The notes: a model not told the origin generated them from the sequence alone. A DNA stretch of 64,000 bases from Pelagibacterium flavum (GCF_025854335.1 NZ_CP107716.1:2039001-2103000); one strand, 5' to 3'; shown: positions 35,634 through 44,664, counted from the first letter of the stretch. A program made the numbers and translations.

Positions 35634-36785
35634 ATGACCTTGAGCGTAACGGGTTCCAATCTGCGCAGCGCCGGCTCTGCACTTGCCATGAGTGTTGCTG
35701 CCCTTGTGTTGGCAGGGTGTTCCTCGATGGGTTCATTCGGAGGCGATCCCACGGTTACCGGATCAACCTCGCGGATGGGTGGTGCCGCAGTGGGCCAGGC
35801 GATGCCGGCGTATCTGCCCCCAGCCAATATCGGTGGCGGGGCAGTTGGTGTTGCCAATACCGGGCCGGTCCTGATCGACCGGACGACCGCTTCGCCGGTC
35901 GGCACGCAGTCGGCAGTCGTCTCCCAGGATCTTCCCGCTTTGCAGCCGTCGTCAGTAACGAGTACCCAAGCCATGCCTGCACAAACAGCCGCAGTATCCT
36001 CTCCGTCGCCAACTCCTTCCCAACCTACACAATCGAGTTCGCCGCAGCTCGGTGTGGTGCAGGGCGATACCTACAAGCACACCATCGCTTCGGGTGAATC
36101 GCTTTACACGATCGCCCGCCGCTACGACGTGAGCGCGACGGACATCATCGCCGCGAACAACATCACTTCACCCGACAAGATCGTTGTCGGGCAGAGTCTT
36201 GTCATTCCGGGACGTCCCGATCTTCTGGCCCAGCGCGGGCAGACCCAGCAGGTTGCCGCAGTTTCGGGCAGTCAGACGCTGGCAACGCCTTCGAGCACTC
36301 CGGCCAACTCCCAGACCGCCACGCCCGCCCCGGCTGCCCAGCCCGCGCCTGAGCCGACCACTCAGGTCGCGGCAGCGCCAACGCAGCAGCCGACCCCCGC
36401 GGCGACCGCCTCGGTAACCAGCGACAAGTTCCGCTGGCCGCTTTCAGGTCGGGTCATTACAGATTTTGCTGCTTCGCGCGGCACCGGCATCAACATCGAA
36501 GCGCCGGAAGGCACATCGGTGCGCGCTGCCGAAAACGGCGAAGTGATTTATGTCGGCAACGCTGTCGAGGGCTATGGCAATCTGGTGCTGGTCAAGCACG
36601 CCAACGGCTTTGTTTCGGCCTATGCGCACCTCAGCACGATCGGCGTGGTCAAGGGCGACACCATCTCGCGCGGCGATGCCATCGGCACAGTGGGTATGAC
36701 CGGATCGGTCAGCCGGCCCCAGCTTCATTTCGAGCTGCGCAAGGGTGCGACGCCGGTCGATCCGATGCCGCTGCTCGCGGGCTAA
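35634..36785 (+). CDS. NlpD-like lipoprotein: LysM plus degenerate M23 domain
   Basis: A 383-residue envelope protein with a lipoprotein signal (lipobox LAGC, Cys near residue 29), a Ser/Gln/Pro/Thr-rich linker, a LysM domain (HTIASGESLYTIARRYDV, about residues 145-188), a second disordered linker, and an M23/LytM domain (about 265-380). In active M23 peptidases the first zinc ligands lie in an H-x-GxD stretch; here the region reads SRGTGINIEAPEG, so the His and Asp are replaced, while AYAHLS and LHFELR remain. This matches NlpD/EnvC-type factors, which activate amidases and do not cut peptidoglycan themselves. It follows pcm, as in the surE-pcm-nlpD order of many proteobacteria. Confidence 0.9.
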   Translation: MTLSVTGSNLRSAGSALAMSVAALVLAGCSSMGSFGGDPTVTGSTSRMGGAAVGQAMPAYLPPANIGGGAVGVANTGPVLIDRTTASPVGTQSAVVSQDLPALQPSSVTSTQAMPAQTAAVSSPSPTPSQPTQSSSPQLGVVQGDTYKHTIASGESLYTIARRYDVSATDIIAANNITSPDKIVVGQSLVIPGRPDLLAQRGQTQQVAAVSGSQTLATPSSTPANSQTATPAPAAQPAPEPTTQVAAAPTQQPTPAATASVTSDKFRWPLSGRVITDFAASRGTGINIEAPEGTSVRAAENGEVIYVGNAVEGYGNLVLVKHANGFVSAYAHLSTIGVVKGDTISRGDAIGTVGMTGSVSRPQLHFELRKGATPVDPMPLLAG

Positions 36786-36823
36786 GCAGTTTCAAGAATA
36801 CTGGTAGGCAATGCTCCTTGTTG

Positions 36824-36850
36824 GGGCCGGTCCAGGAGGGCCGGCCCTTT
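36824..36850 (+). terminator. Weak terminator after the NlpD-like gene
   Basis: GGGCCGG (36824-36830) with CCGGCCC (36841-36847), 10-base loop, followed by TTT. The IS630 element begins nine bases further on. Confidence 0.5.
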
Positions 36851-36951
36851 CGCATCTTAGAGCGGTTCAGTCATTGATTGAATCGGTTGGGGATTCCCGA
36901 GTTCGGGATTTTGTGATTCAAGATGTCGGCTGGGAAGGAGGCCAGCATCTG

Positions 36952-37311
36952 ATGACAGCACCTCTATCCAATGATCTTCGCGAGCGTGTCGTTGGTGCGA
37001 TCGAGACCGGTGAGAGCTGCCGGTCTGTCGCGGCCCGCTTTGGTGTTGCCGTTTCCTCGGCGGTGAAGTGGCATCAGCGCTACCGGGCTACGGGCTCGGT
37101 GGAGCCCGGCAAGATGGGTGGGCACCGCAAGCGCATTCTCGACCCTCACCGATCATTCATCGTTGAGCGCATTGACCAGAGACCGCATCTGACGCTGCAC
37201 GGACTGAAGGAGGAGCTGGCGGCGCGCGGGGTGAAGGTGTCGCACGATACGGTGTGGAAATTCCTGCGCCGTGAGGGGCTTCGTTTCAAAAAAAACACTG
37301 TTCGCCCTTGA
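36952..37311 (+). CDS. IS630-family transposase, N-terminal frame
   Basis: 119 residues holding the DNA-binding part: MTAPLSNDLRERVVGAIETG, the helix-turn-helix CRSVAARFGVAVSSAVKWHQRY, and the winged-helix-like LHGLKEELAARGVKVSHDTVWKFLRREGLRFKK. GGAAGGAGG lies about 10 bases upstream of the ATG. The frame ends at TGA 37309-37311, shortly after a run of eight A (37288-37295). The catalytic part continues in the +1 frame; removing one A would join them at RFKK-TLFALE. Either slippage on the A run makes the full enzyme or the copy is frameshifted. Confidence 0.88.
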   Translation: MTAPLSNDLRERVVGAIETGESCRSVAARFGVAVSSAVKWHQRYRATGSVEPGKMGGHRKRILDPHRSFIVERIDQRPHLTLHGLKEELAARGVKVSHDTVWKFLRREGLRFKKNTVRP

Positions 37312-37900
37312 GCATGCTCGTGCCGACATAGCCCGGCGGCGACGGCGCTGGCGGTCTTTTCAGGCGGATCTCGATCCCCGGCGGCTGGTGTTCATTGATG
37401 AGACATGGATCAAGACCAACATGGCGCCGCTGCGTGGCTGGGGGCAGAAGGGCAAACGCCTGCGTGGTTTTGCCCCGCATGGTCACTGGCGCACGCTCAC
37501 CTTCTTGGCCGCATTGCGCTGCGACCGGCTGACGGCGCCTTGCGTGTTCGACGGGCCGATCAATGGTCAGTGCTTCCGCGCCTATGTCGAGCAGCAACTC
37601 GTGCCGGTGCTGGAACCTGGCGATATCGTCGTCATGGACAATCTCGGCAGCCACAAGGCCGCAGCCATTCGCCAAGCCATCAAGGCCGCCGGTGCCAGGC
37701 TCTGGTTCCTGCCGCCCTATTCGCCCGACCTCAACCCGATCGAGCAGGCCTTCGCCAAGATCAAGCATTGGATGCGCCAAGCCCAAATGCGCACCCTTGA
37801 GGATACATGGCGTCACGTCGGCCACCTCATCTCAAACATCAGCCAAGACGAATGCGCAAATTATCTCGAAAATGCAGGATACGCTTCTGTTAAAAACTGA
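37271..37900 (+). CDS. IS630-family transposase, DDE catalytic frame
   Basis: 209 residues with the complete catalytic triad of the IS630 DDE domain: first Asp in RLVFIDETWIKTNM, second Asp in DIVVMDNLGSHK, and the Glu in LPPYSPDLNPIEQAFAKIK. There is no convincing independent ribosome site; the open frame starts at a GTG inside the upstream frame. It probably exists only as the second half of a fused product. The coding end lies seven bases from the right end of the element. Confidence 0.88.
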   Translation: MRGFVSKKTLFALEHARADIARRRRRWRSFQADLDPRRLVFIDETWIKTNMAPLRGWGQKGKRLRGFAPHGHWRTLTFLAALRCDRLTAPCVFDGPINGQCFRAYVEQQLVPVLEPGDIVVMDNLGSHKAAAIRQAIKAAGARLWFLPPYSPDLNPIEQAFAKIKHWMRQAQMRTLEDTWRHVGHLISNISQDECANYLENAGYASVKN

Positions 37901-37907
37901 AAGGCTC

Positions 37908-38001
37908 TAGAGCATTTCAGCGCTTCAATTGCTCTAGGTCTTTGTTTTGTCGCGTGTCCGAACCGATAAAGTGGCATCCACTTTATCTGGACACGCTCTA
38001 G
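37908..38001. repeat. Mosaic repeat, modules A plus B, abutting the IS
   Basis: Module A (37908-37936), TAGAGCATTTCAG to AATTGCTCTA, begins exactly at the TA that ends the IS630 element. Spacer TTTGTTTTGTC leads to module B (37952-37996), GCGTGTCC/GGACACGC with GATAAAGTGG/CCACTTTATC inside. Confidence 0.85.
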
Positions 38002-38879
38002 GAGATCGATTTGCCCTTGATGCCCGCCAGGTGGCGAACGAACTGGATGGCGACGCGGCCCGAGCGGGATCCGCGAGTCGCCGACCATTCGATCGCCAGA
38101 GCACGCAGTTCGTCTTCACCGACTTCGATCCCGTAATGGGCGACATAGTTACGCACCATGGCGAGATAGGTGTCCTGGTCGCAATTATGGAAGCCGAGCC
38201 AGAGGCCAAAACGGTCGGAGAGCGAGACCTTTTCCTCGACCGCTTCGCTGGGATTGATGGCCGTAGAGCGTTCGTTTTCGATCATGTCACGCGGCATCAG
38301 GTGCCGGCGGTTGGACGTGGCGTAGAACAAGGTATTGGCCGGACGGCCCTCGAGTCCACCGTCAAGGACGGACTTGAGGGCTTTGTAGCTCGACTCATCG
38401 CGGTCGAAACTGAGGTCATCGCAGTAGATGATGTAGCGCTCGGGGCGGTCCACGAGGAAGCGCAGAAGCACGGGCAGGGTGGCGATGTCCTCGCGGGCCA
38501 TCTCGATGAGGATGAGGCGGGAAAGCCCTGGCTCGCCTGAGCTTTCGATGTAACCGTGGATCGCCTTGACCATAGAGGACTTGCCCATGCCTCGGGCGCC
38601 CCAGAGCAGCGCGTTGTTGGCGCCATGGCCACGGGCGAAGGCGAGCGTGTTCTCCAACAGGATGTCGCGCAGGTGGGCCACGCCTTCGAGCAGGTCGAGC
38701 GGGATTCGATTGACATTGCGCACGGGGCGCAGGATGTGGTCGGCGCCGTCCCAGAGATAGGCGTTGATGCCATCCTCGATCCGGGCGGTCGCTTCGGTGG
38801 TTCCGGCCATGGTGTCGAGCGTGCGCGCGATCTTTTCGAGCGACGCTGAAATGGCCGAAAGCTTGTCTGTATTTTCCAC
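37998..38879 (-). CDS. DUF815 AAA-type ATPase
   Basis: A 293-residue ATPase of the DUF815 family. Walker A is WGARGMGKSSMVKAIHGY, Walker B IIYCDDLSFD, followed by the sensor-like FYATSNRRHLMPRDM. Members occur near yajC-secDF in Hyphomicrobiales; function is unproven, and an AAA+ remodelling role is inferred from the fold only. The GTG at 38879 is preferred as the start (AGGGA about 10 bases upstream); an in-frame ATG at 38984 would extend into the yajC leader. Its 3' end overlaps the edge of the mosaic repeat at 37908-38001. Confidence 0.85.
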   Translation of the reverse strand: MENTDKLSAISASLEKIARTLDTMAGTTEATARIEDGINAYLWDGADHILRPVRNVNRIPLDLLEGVAHLRDILLENTLAFARGHGANNALLWGARGMGKSSMVKAIHGYIESSGEPGLSRLILIEMAREDIATLPVLLRFLVDRPERYIIYCDDLSFDRDESSYKALKSVLDGGLEGRPANTLFYATSNRRHLMPRDMIENERSTAINPSEAVEEKVSLSDRFGLWLGFHNCDQDTYLAMVRNYVAHYGIEVGEDELRALAIEWSATRGSRSGRVAIQFVRHLAGIKGKSIS

Positions 38880-39044
38880 TGGAGAATAGTCCCTGAAAGT
38901 GCCCGATAGGCTTTGCCTTTCGCCGGGCCCGCTAGTATAGTCCGCGCGATTTTTTGGGAGGAAATTACCTGCCCAAAACCGCAAGCGTCCCTATATGGGA
39001 CAATCAGTCCTGCTTTGACAAGCAGACCGCTACGGAGTGCCTTA

Positions 39045-39380
39045 ATGTTCGTTACGCCAGCCTTTGCCCAGGGTGCAGCAGCACCCTCCGGGATGGACTT
39101 TATTTCCAGCTTTATTCCCATCATCCTGCTTATCGCCATTTTCTGGTTCCTTATCTTCCGTCCGCAGCAGAAGCGGATGAAAGCCCATCAGGCCATGCTG
39201 GCGGCCGTCAAGCGTGGCGACACCGTCGTCACCAATGGTGGCGTCGTTGGTAAGGTGACTAAGGCCGTCGACGGCGAAGACCTGGAAGTCGAGATTGCCC
39301 AGGGCGTCAAGATTAAGGTCGTGCGGACCATGATTTCCGATGTGCGGACAAAGTCCGAGCCGGTCAACGACAACAAATAG
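39045..39380 (+). CDS. yajC: Preprotein translocase subunit YajC
   Basis: A 111-residue single-span membrane protein that associates with SecDF and the SecYEG translocon. It has the typical helix FIPIILLIAIFWFLIFRPQQKRMKAHQ, followed by VKRGDTVVTNGGVVGKVTK, the YajC signature. Start at 39045 has ACGGAG about 8 bases upstream; the frame is open further back but without support. It leads yajC-secDF, as in most proteobacteria. Confidence 0.95.
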   Translation: MFVTPAFAQGAAAPSGMDFISSFIPIILLIAIFWFLIFRPQQKRMKAHQAMLAAVKRGDTVVTNGGVVGKVTKAVDGEDLEVEIAQGVKIKVVRTMISDVRTKSEPVNDNK

Positions 39381-39490
39381 TCGATTGATTTATCCGCGGG
39401 CCCTGCGCCTTGCGGACGCGAACCGGTAGCGCCGGCGTGCCTTGATTGGCAACGCCGGCGCTATAGATCATTTAAAAACGAAGGTTTCCC

Positions 39491-42037
39491 ATGAAGATCC
39501 CGCCATTCCGGACCATCGCCGTTCTTCTGGTGACGCTGCTCAGCGTCCTGGCGGTCTTGCCGAATTTCCTCAGCGAGCAGACCAAGGCCGGAATGCCGGA
39601 CTGGCTGCCAAGCCAGGAAATCGTGCTCGGTCTCGATCTGCAGGGCGGGTCGCATCTTTTGTTGCAGGTCAACCGCGACGACATCGTCGAGGGCCGGATC
39701 AGCGACATCAGGCGCGATGCGCGCGCCACGTTGATCGAGGCCGGAATCGGGAGCCTGATTACGACTGACGGCGCGACGCTCAATGTTGAATTGACCGATC
39801 CCAGCCAGCTTGATGCAGCACGAGAGGCGCTTGAGCCCCTTGCACAACCGGTCGAGGGCGGAATTTTCGGGGGCGGGACATCGACGCCGGAGATAGAAAT
39901 TGGCACGTCGGGTGGTCGTATCCTGATCACTCTGACCGAGGACGCCATTGCCAGCCGCATGTCCTCGCTCGTGGCTCAATCGCTCGAGGTGATCCGCAGC
40001 CGTATCGACGAGGTGGGAACCACCGAGCCGATCATCCAGCGGCAGGGCGACGATCGGATTTTGGTACAGGTGCCCGGCTTTGGCGATTCCGAGCGCCTCA
40101 AGGATCTCATCAGCCAGACAGCGCGTCTGACCTTCCATCTCGTCTATCCTTCGATGAGCGCTGCGCAGGCCCAGGCGCAAGGGCTGCCGGCAGGCACGAT
40201 GATCGTGCCCAGCACCGATGGGTTCGACGAGTTGCTGTATGAAGACGTGGCCATTGGCGGCGAGGAACTGGTGGATGCCCAGCCCGCGTTCGACCAGAAC
40301 AGCCAGCCGGTCGTCTCATTCCGGTTCAACACCCAGGGCGCAATCACGTTCGGTGAAATCACCTCGGAGAATGTCGGGCGCCGCTTCGCCATCGTGCTCG
40401 ACGGGCAGGTGATAACCGCGCCGACGATCCAGCAACCGATTACCGGTGGTACGGGACAGATTTCGGGCAATTTCACCTCCGAATCGGCGAGCGATCTTGC
40501 GGTTCTGCTGCGGGCCGGCGCGCTTCCAGCTACGCTCGATGTGGTTGAAGAACGCACCGTGGGCCCGAGCCTGGGGGCAGATTCGATCAATGCTGGTGTG
40601 ACCGCCGGCCTCATCGGCACGGCGGGCGTGGTGCTGTTCATGCTGGCGGCCTACGGGCTGTTCGGGGTGTTTGCCAATATCGCGCTGGTGCTCAATATCG
40701 GCATGATCCTTGCGGCGCTTTCGACGCTGGGCGCGACGCTCACGCTTCCGGGTATCGCCGGCATCGTGCTTACGGTGGGTATGGCGGTCGATTCCAACGT
40801 GCTGATTTTCGAGCGCATACGCGAAGAGCTTGGCGCGGGGCGATCTCCGTTCCAGGCAATCGATGCGGGCTTCAAGCGGGCGATGACGACAATCATCGAC
40901 GCCAATGTCACCACGCTGATCGCCGCCGTGGTGCTGTTTTTCCTTGGCTCGGGGCCTGTGCAGGGTTTTGCCGTGACGCTGGCGATCGGTGTGCTGACCA
41001 CGATGTTCACAGCTTATCTGGTGACCCAGCTTCTGGTGACGACGTGGTTCTCGAACCGGCGGCCCAAGACACTCAAGGTCAACATTCTCGAGCGTTTCCT
41101 GCCGCTCGAGCCCAAGCTGCCTTTCATGAGCTGGCGCAAGTTCGGCTTTGCCTTCACACTTGTTCTGCTGGTCAGCACAGTGGCGCTGGAAGCTACGCGC
41201 GGGCTCAATCTGGGCATCGACTTTACCGGCGGCAGCGCCATTGAATTGCAGGCCAATGACGGCGAAGCCGATATCGGCGATCTCCGCGCCCGGCTCGGCG
41301 ATCTGGGGATCGGCGAAGTGCAGGTCCAGGAGTTCGGCTCGCCGTCGGACGTGCTGGTGCGCATCGGCACGCAGGACGGTGACGAAACTGCCCAGCAGGT
41401 AGCGGTGCAGCAGGTGACCGACGCGGTTTCCGAGGATTACGAGGTCCGGCGCACCGAGGCGGTGAGCGGTACCGTTTCGTCCGAACTGGCCTTCAACGGC
41501 ATCGTGGGCATATTGGTCGCCATGGTGGGTATCGTGATCTATGTGTGGTTGCGGTTCGAATGGCAGTTCAGCGTCGGCGCCATTCTGGCGCTGGTTCACG
41601 ATGTCATTCTGACTGTCGGGCTGTTTGCGTTGCTGCAGCTTGAGTTCAATCTTTCGAGTATCGCGGCCGTGCTGACAGTGATCGGCTATTCGCTGAACGA
41701 TACGGTTGTGATCTACGACCGGATTCGCGAGAATCTGGCGAAATACAAGCGGATCAGCTTGTCTGAAATCATCAACATGTCGCTCAACCAGACGCTTACG
41801 CGGACCATCCTGACCGGCGGTACGACGGCGCTGGCGCTGATCGCGCTGGTGATTTTCGGCGGTGAAGTGATTCGCAGCTTCACGCTGGCCATGGCATGGG
41901 GCGTGTTTGTGGGCACATATTCCTCGATCTTCGTTTCAGCGCCGATACTGCTCTATCTGGGCGTCAAGACGCGCGCGGAAACCGAAGCGGATGATAAGCC
42001 CAAGCCTGAGCGCCGCGCCGACGGCGCCGCGGTTTAG
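39491..42037 (+). CDS. secDF: Fused protein translocase SecD-SecF
   Basis: An 848-residue inner-membrane protein that uses proton flow to pull exported proteins through SecYEG. The SecD half (about residues 1-530) has the N-terminal helix, GLDLQGGSHLLLQV, a large periplasmic domain, and IVLTVGMAVDSNVLIFERIREEL in the membrane core. The SecF half (about 540-835) has GLNLGIDFTGGSAIELQ and IGYSLNDTVVIYDRIREN. Fusion into one chain is normal in rhizobia, whereas enteric bacteria have separate genes. The next gene starts 5 bases after its stop. Confidence 0.97.
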   Translation: MKIPPFRTIAVLLVTLLSVLAVLPNFLSEQTKAGMPDWLPSQEIVLGLDLQGGSHLLLQVNRDDIVEGRISDIRRDARATLIEAGIGSLITTDGATLNVELTDPSQLDAAREALEPLAQPVEGGIFGGGTSTPEIEIGTSGGRILITLTEDAIASRMSSLVAQSLEVIRSRIDEVGTTEPIIQRQGDDRILVQVPGFGDSERLKDLISQTARLTFHLVYPSMSAAQAQAQGLPAGTMIVPSTDGFDELLYEDVAIGGEELVDAQPAFDQNSQPVVSFRFNTQGAITFGEITSENVGRRFAIVLDGQVITAPTIQQPITGGTGQISGNFTSESASDLAVLLRAGALPATLDVVEERTVGPSLGADSINAGVTAGLIGTAGVVLFMLAAYGLFGVFANIALVLNIGMILAALSTLGATLTLPGIAGIVLTVGMAVDSNVLIFERIREELGAGRSPFQAIDAGFKRAMTTIIDANVTTLIAAVVLFFLGSGPVQGFAVTLAIGVLTTMFTAYLVTQLLVTTWFSNRRPKTLKVNILERFLPLEPKLPFMSWRKFGFAFTLVLLVSTVALEATRGLNLGIDFTGGSAIELQANDGEADIGDLRARLGDLGIGEVQVQEFGSPSDVLVRIGTQDGDETAQQVAVQQVTDAVSEDYEVRRTEAVSGTVSSELAFNGIVGILVAMVGIVIYVWLRFEWQFSVGAILALVHDVILTVGLFALLQLEFNLSSIAAVLTVIGYSLNDTVVIYDRIRENLAKYKRISLSEIINMSLNQTLTRTILTGGTTALALIALVIFGGEVIRSFTLAMAWGVFVGTYSSIFVSAPILLYLGVKTRAETEADDKPKPERRADGAAV

Positions 42038-42042
42038 CGCCC

Positions 42043-42435
42043 GTGACCTGGGAAGCAGGTCAGGGGCACTATCCCTATCAGGCGACGATCGACGCCTATG
42101 GCGATGGCGGGTTCCGATTCGCGGAAATGTCGCACAAGGGCTCGCTGATCTGTCTGCCTTCGGGGATGTACGCCTGGGAAGCACGGGCCGCCGAGGACGT
42201 GACTCTTGCGTCCCTCGCGCGGGTCATCGAGACGGCGGACAGCATCGATGTGCTGCTGATCGGCATGGGGCCAGACATTGCGGCAATCTCGCCCGATATA
42301 CGGGAAACGCTGCGTGCGAAGGGTGTTATTGTCGAGGCGGTTTCGACCGGAAGTGCCATTCGGACCTATAACGTGCTGCTGGCCGAAAACCGGGCGGTTG
42401 GCGCCGCACTGATCAGCGTCGAAAAGGCCCGCTAG
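42043..42435 (+). CDS. Mth938/NDUFAF3-domain protein
   Basis: A 130-residue soluble protein of the Mth938-like family, homologous to the mitochondrial complex I assembly factor NDUFAF3. Recognisable parts are GDGGFRFAEMSHKGSLICLPSGMYAW, VLLIGMGPDIAAISPDIRETLRAKGVIVEAVSTGSAIRTYNVLLAENR. It starts at GTG 42043, five bases after secDF, and is followed without gap by the phytoene/squalene synthase-like gene (stop at 42435, ATG at 42436). The bacterial function is not established; a role in membrane-complex assembly is inferred from eukaryotic homologues. Confidence 0.88.
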   Translation: MTWEAGQGHYPYQATIDAYGDGGFRFAEMSHKGSLICLPSGMYAWEARAAEDVTLASLARVIETADSIDVLLIGMGPDIAAISPDIRETLRAKGVIVEAVSTGSAIRTYNVLLAENRAVGAALISVEKAR

Positions 42436-43281
42436 ATGAGTGATAGCTTTGCGCTTGCGGCGGACCAGTTGCGCGAGCTCGACCGGGATCGCTACGCTGC
42501 GAGCCTCGTCATCCCCGCCGCACACCGCTCGGCGGTGCAGTCGATCTTTGCCTTTTCCGCTGAGATTGCCGCTGTTCGCGAGCGGGTTTCAGAGCCGGTG
42601 CCGGGAGAAATCCGGCTGCAGTGGTGGGTCGATGCCATTGAGGGCGAAGGACACGGGGCCATCGCCAGCAATCCGGTGGCGGATGCGCTTTTCAGGACAC
42701 TCGAGCGGTATGAACTGCCCAGCGGGCCGCTGCTGCGGCTGCTGGCGGCGCGACGGTTCGACCTCTATCACGATCCCATGCCTGACATCGGCCAGTTCGA
42801 AGGCTATGCGGGCGAGACGGTTTCCGTGTTGTTCCAATACGCGGCGATGATTCTTGCGGGTGGACCGGTGGACCAGGCTGCTGACGCTGCCGGGCATCTG
42901 GGCGTTGCGCAGGCGTTGGTGGGCCACGTTCGGGCCTTTGGCTACAATGCGTCGCGCGGCCAGCTTTTTCTGCCGCTGGCGCTGTTTACAGCGCACGGGG
43001 TGCGCGAGGCCGATATTTACGCCGGAAAGGACAGCGAGGGGTTGCGTGCGGCGTTGGCACAGGCGGGCGAACTGGCGCAGACGCATGCCGAAAAGGCGGC
43101 ACTCGCGATAGCGGGACTGGATGCGGGCATCAGACCGGCTTTTGCGAGTCTGGCGTTGGTCAAGGCGGACATCCGCGGTCTGGGCCGGCAGATCGACCAG
43201 CCCTTAACAGCACTCCCGCCGCCATCGGCTTTTAGTCGACTGGCCGCGACAATCTGGTGGGCGTTGCGGAACGCTCGCTGA
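42436..43281 (+). CDS. Phytoene/squalene synthase-like protein (NDUFAF6-type)
   Basis: A 281-residue protein of the phytoene/squalene synthase superfamily. It is short and lacks clear catalytic DxxxD motifs; the N terminus reads LRELDRDRYAASLVIPAAHRSAVQSIFAFSAEIA, and LFLPLALFTAHGVREADI is present in the second half. This is the subgroup related to NDUFAF6, a complex I assembly factor, rather than carotenoid enzymes. No other carotenoid or hopanoid genes are near. It begins at the base after the Mth938 stop, so the two are coupled; its end is three bases from the convergent trmFO. Confidence 0.85.
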   Translation: MSDSFALAADQLRELDRDRYAASLVIPAAHRSAVQSIFAFSAEIAAVRERVSEPVPGEIRLQWWVDAIEGEGHGAIASNPVADALFRTLERYELPSGPLLRLLAARRFDLYHDPMPDIGQFEGYAGETVSVLFQYAAMILAGGPVDQAADAAGHLGVAQALVGHVRAFGYNASRGQLFLPLALFTAHGVREADIYAGKDSEGLRAALAQAGELAQTHAEKAALAIAGLDAGIRPAFASLALVKADIRGLGRQIDQPLTALPPPSAFSRLAATIWWALRNAR

Positions 43282-43284
43282 GGC

Positions 43285-44664
43285 TTAGAGCCAGCCAGCC
43301 AGATCCTCGAGCGCGCGGGTGGTGAAGGCCTTTTTCTTGGCTTTTGCCTTGTCAGGACCGCGCCAGCGGCCTTTCAGGCCCTCGGGCTTTTTGATCTCCA
43401 CGGGCGGGAACAGGCCGAAATTGACGTTCATGGGCTGGAAGCTGCGGGCGCCGGAGTAGGATTCGGCTTCGAGATGGCCGCCAGTGATGTGGCCGATCAG
43501 CGCGCCGAAAGCCGTGGTGACGGGCGGCAGAGCAGGTGTTTCGCCCTTGGCCTCGGCGGCCGAGAGGCGGCCGCAGATGAGCCCCATGGCGGCGCTTTCC
43601 ACATAGCCTTCGACGCCCGTCACCTGACCGGCGAACCGCAGGCGCGGGTCTGCCTTGAGCTTGAGGTCCGGCCGCAGGACCTTTGGCGAATTGAGGAACG
43701 TGTTGCGGTGCAGCCCGCCGAGCCGTGCGAATTGGGCGTTTTCGAGCCCAGGGATCATACGGAAGATTTCGGTTTGCACGCCGTAGCGCATCTTGGTCTG
43801 GAAGCCGACCATATTCCAGAGCGTGCCCAGCGCGTTGTCCTGGCGAAGCTGGATCACTGCATAGGGCTTGGTTTCCGGATCGCGCGGATTGGTGAGCCCG
43901 ACCGGTTTCATAGGGCCAAAGCGCAGGGTTTCGCGGCCGCGCTCGGCCATCACCTCGATAGGCAGGCAGCCATCGAAATAGGGGACGATCTCCCAATCCT
44001 TGAACTCGTGCAGGGGGGCGGCGAGCAGCGCGTCGATGAAGGCATTGTACTGCTCCTCGGTCATCGGGCAGTTGAGATAGTCGGCGCCGGTGCCGGCCGG
44101 GCCCGGCTTGTCATAGCGCGATTGGGCCCAGACGATATCGAGGTCGATGCTGTCATAGTGGATGATGGGGGCGATAGCGTCGAAAAAGGCCAGCGAATCC
44201 TCACCAGTCAACTCCTGGATGGCAGCGGCGAGGGCAGGCGAGGTCAGCGGGCCGGTGGCCACGATGACATTGTCCCATTCGGCGGGCGGCAGGCCGGCAA
44301 CCTCCTCGCGGGCGATGGTGATGTGGGGATGGGCTTCGAGCGCCTCGGTAACTTGCTGGGAGAAGCCATCGCGATCGACCGCCAATGCGCCGCCGGCGGG
44401 CAGGGCGCATTTGTCGGCGCAGGACATGATGAGCGAGCCGGCTCGGCGCATTTCCTCATGCAGCAGGCCAACAGCGTTGTGTTCGTGATCGTCGGAGCGG
44501 AAACTGTTCGAGCACACCAGTTCGGCAAAGCCATCTGTGTGGTGCGCGTCGGTGGGTTTGACCGGGCGCATTTCGTGCAGCACCACGTCGACACCGGCTT
44601 GGGCCGCCTGCCAAGCTGCTTCCGACCCGGCCAGGCCGCCGCCGATCACATGAATTTTCGCCAT
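43285..44664 (-). CDS. trmFO: Methylenetetrahydrofolate-tRNA-(uracil-5-)-methyltransferase TrmFO
   Basis: A 459-residue flavoenzyme that makes m5U54 in the tRNA T loop using methylenetetrahydrofolate and FADH2. The FAD-binding N terminus is [19 protein letters not shown]; then comes [28 protein letters not shown], a highly specific TrmFO (formerly Gid) signature, and the C-terminal [16 protein letters not shown]. Length is typical for alphaproteobacteria. It is convergent with the phytoene synthase-like gene. Confidence 0.96.
   Translation of the reverse strand: MAKIHVIGGGLAGSEAAWQAAQAGVDVVLHEMRPVKPTDAHHTDGFAELVCSNSFRSDDHEHNAVGLLHEEMRRAGSLIMSCADKCALPAGGALAVDRDGFSQQVTEALEAHPHITIAREEVAGLPPAEWDNVIVATGPLTSPALAAAIQELTGEDSLAFFDAIAPIIHYDSIDLDIVWAQSRYDKPGPAGTGADYLNCPMTEEQYNAFIDALLAAPLHEFKDWEIVPYFDGCLPIEVMAERGRETLRFGPMKPVGLTNPRDPETKPYAVIQLRQDNALGTLWNMVGFQTKMRYGVQTEIFRMIPGLENAQFARLGGLHRNTFLNSPKVLRPDLKLKADPRLRFAGQVTGVEGYVESAAMGLICGRLSAAEAKGETPALPPVTTAFGALIGHITGGHLEAESYSGARSFQPMNVNFGLFPPVEIKKPEGLKGRWRGPDKAKAKKKAFTTRALEDLAGWL

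Larger units (their letters stand above)
36860..37907 (+). mobile_element. IS630-family insertion sequence, 1048 bp
   Basis: Terminal inverted repeats GAGCGGTTCAGT (36860-36871) and the complement of ACTGAAAGGCTC (37896-37907) match in 10 of 12 positions. Both ends are flanked by TA (36858-36859 and 37908-37909), the target duplicated by IS630/Tc1-mariner elements. Inside are two overlapping frames encoding a helix-turn-helix part and a DDE catalytic part. It interrupts the conserved gene order between the NlpD-like and DUF815 genes without breaking either. Confidence 0.9.

Noticed and set aside
42436..43281. Carotenoid or hopanoid biosynthesis gene
   Set aside because: No neighbouring isoprenoid genes and no clear catalytic Asp motifs; the SecDF-Mth938 context favours the NDUFAF6-type group.
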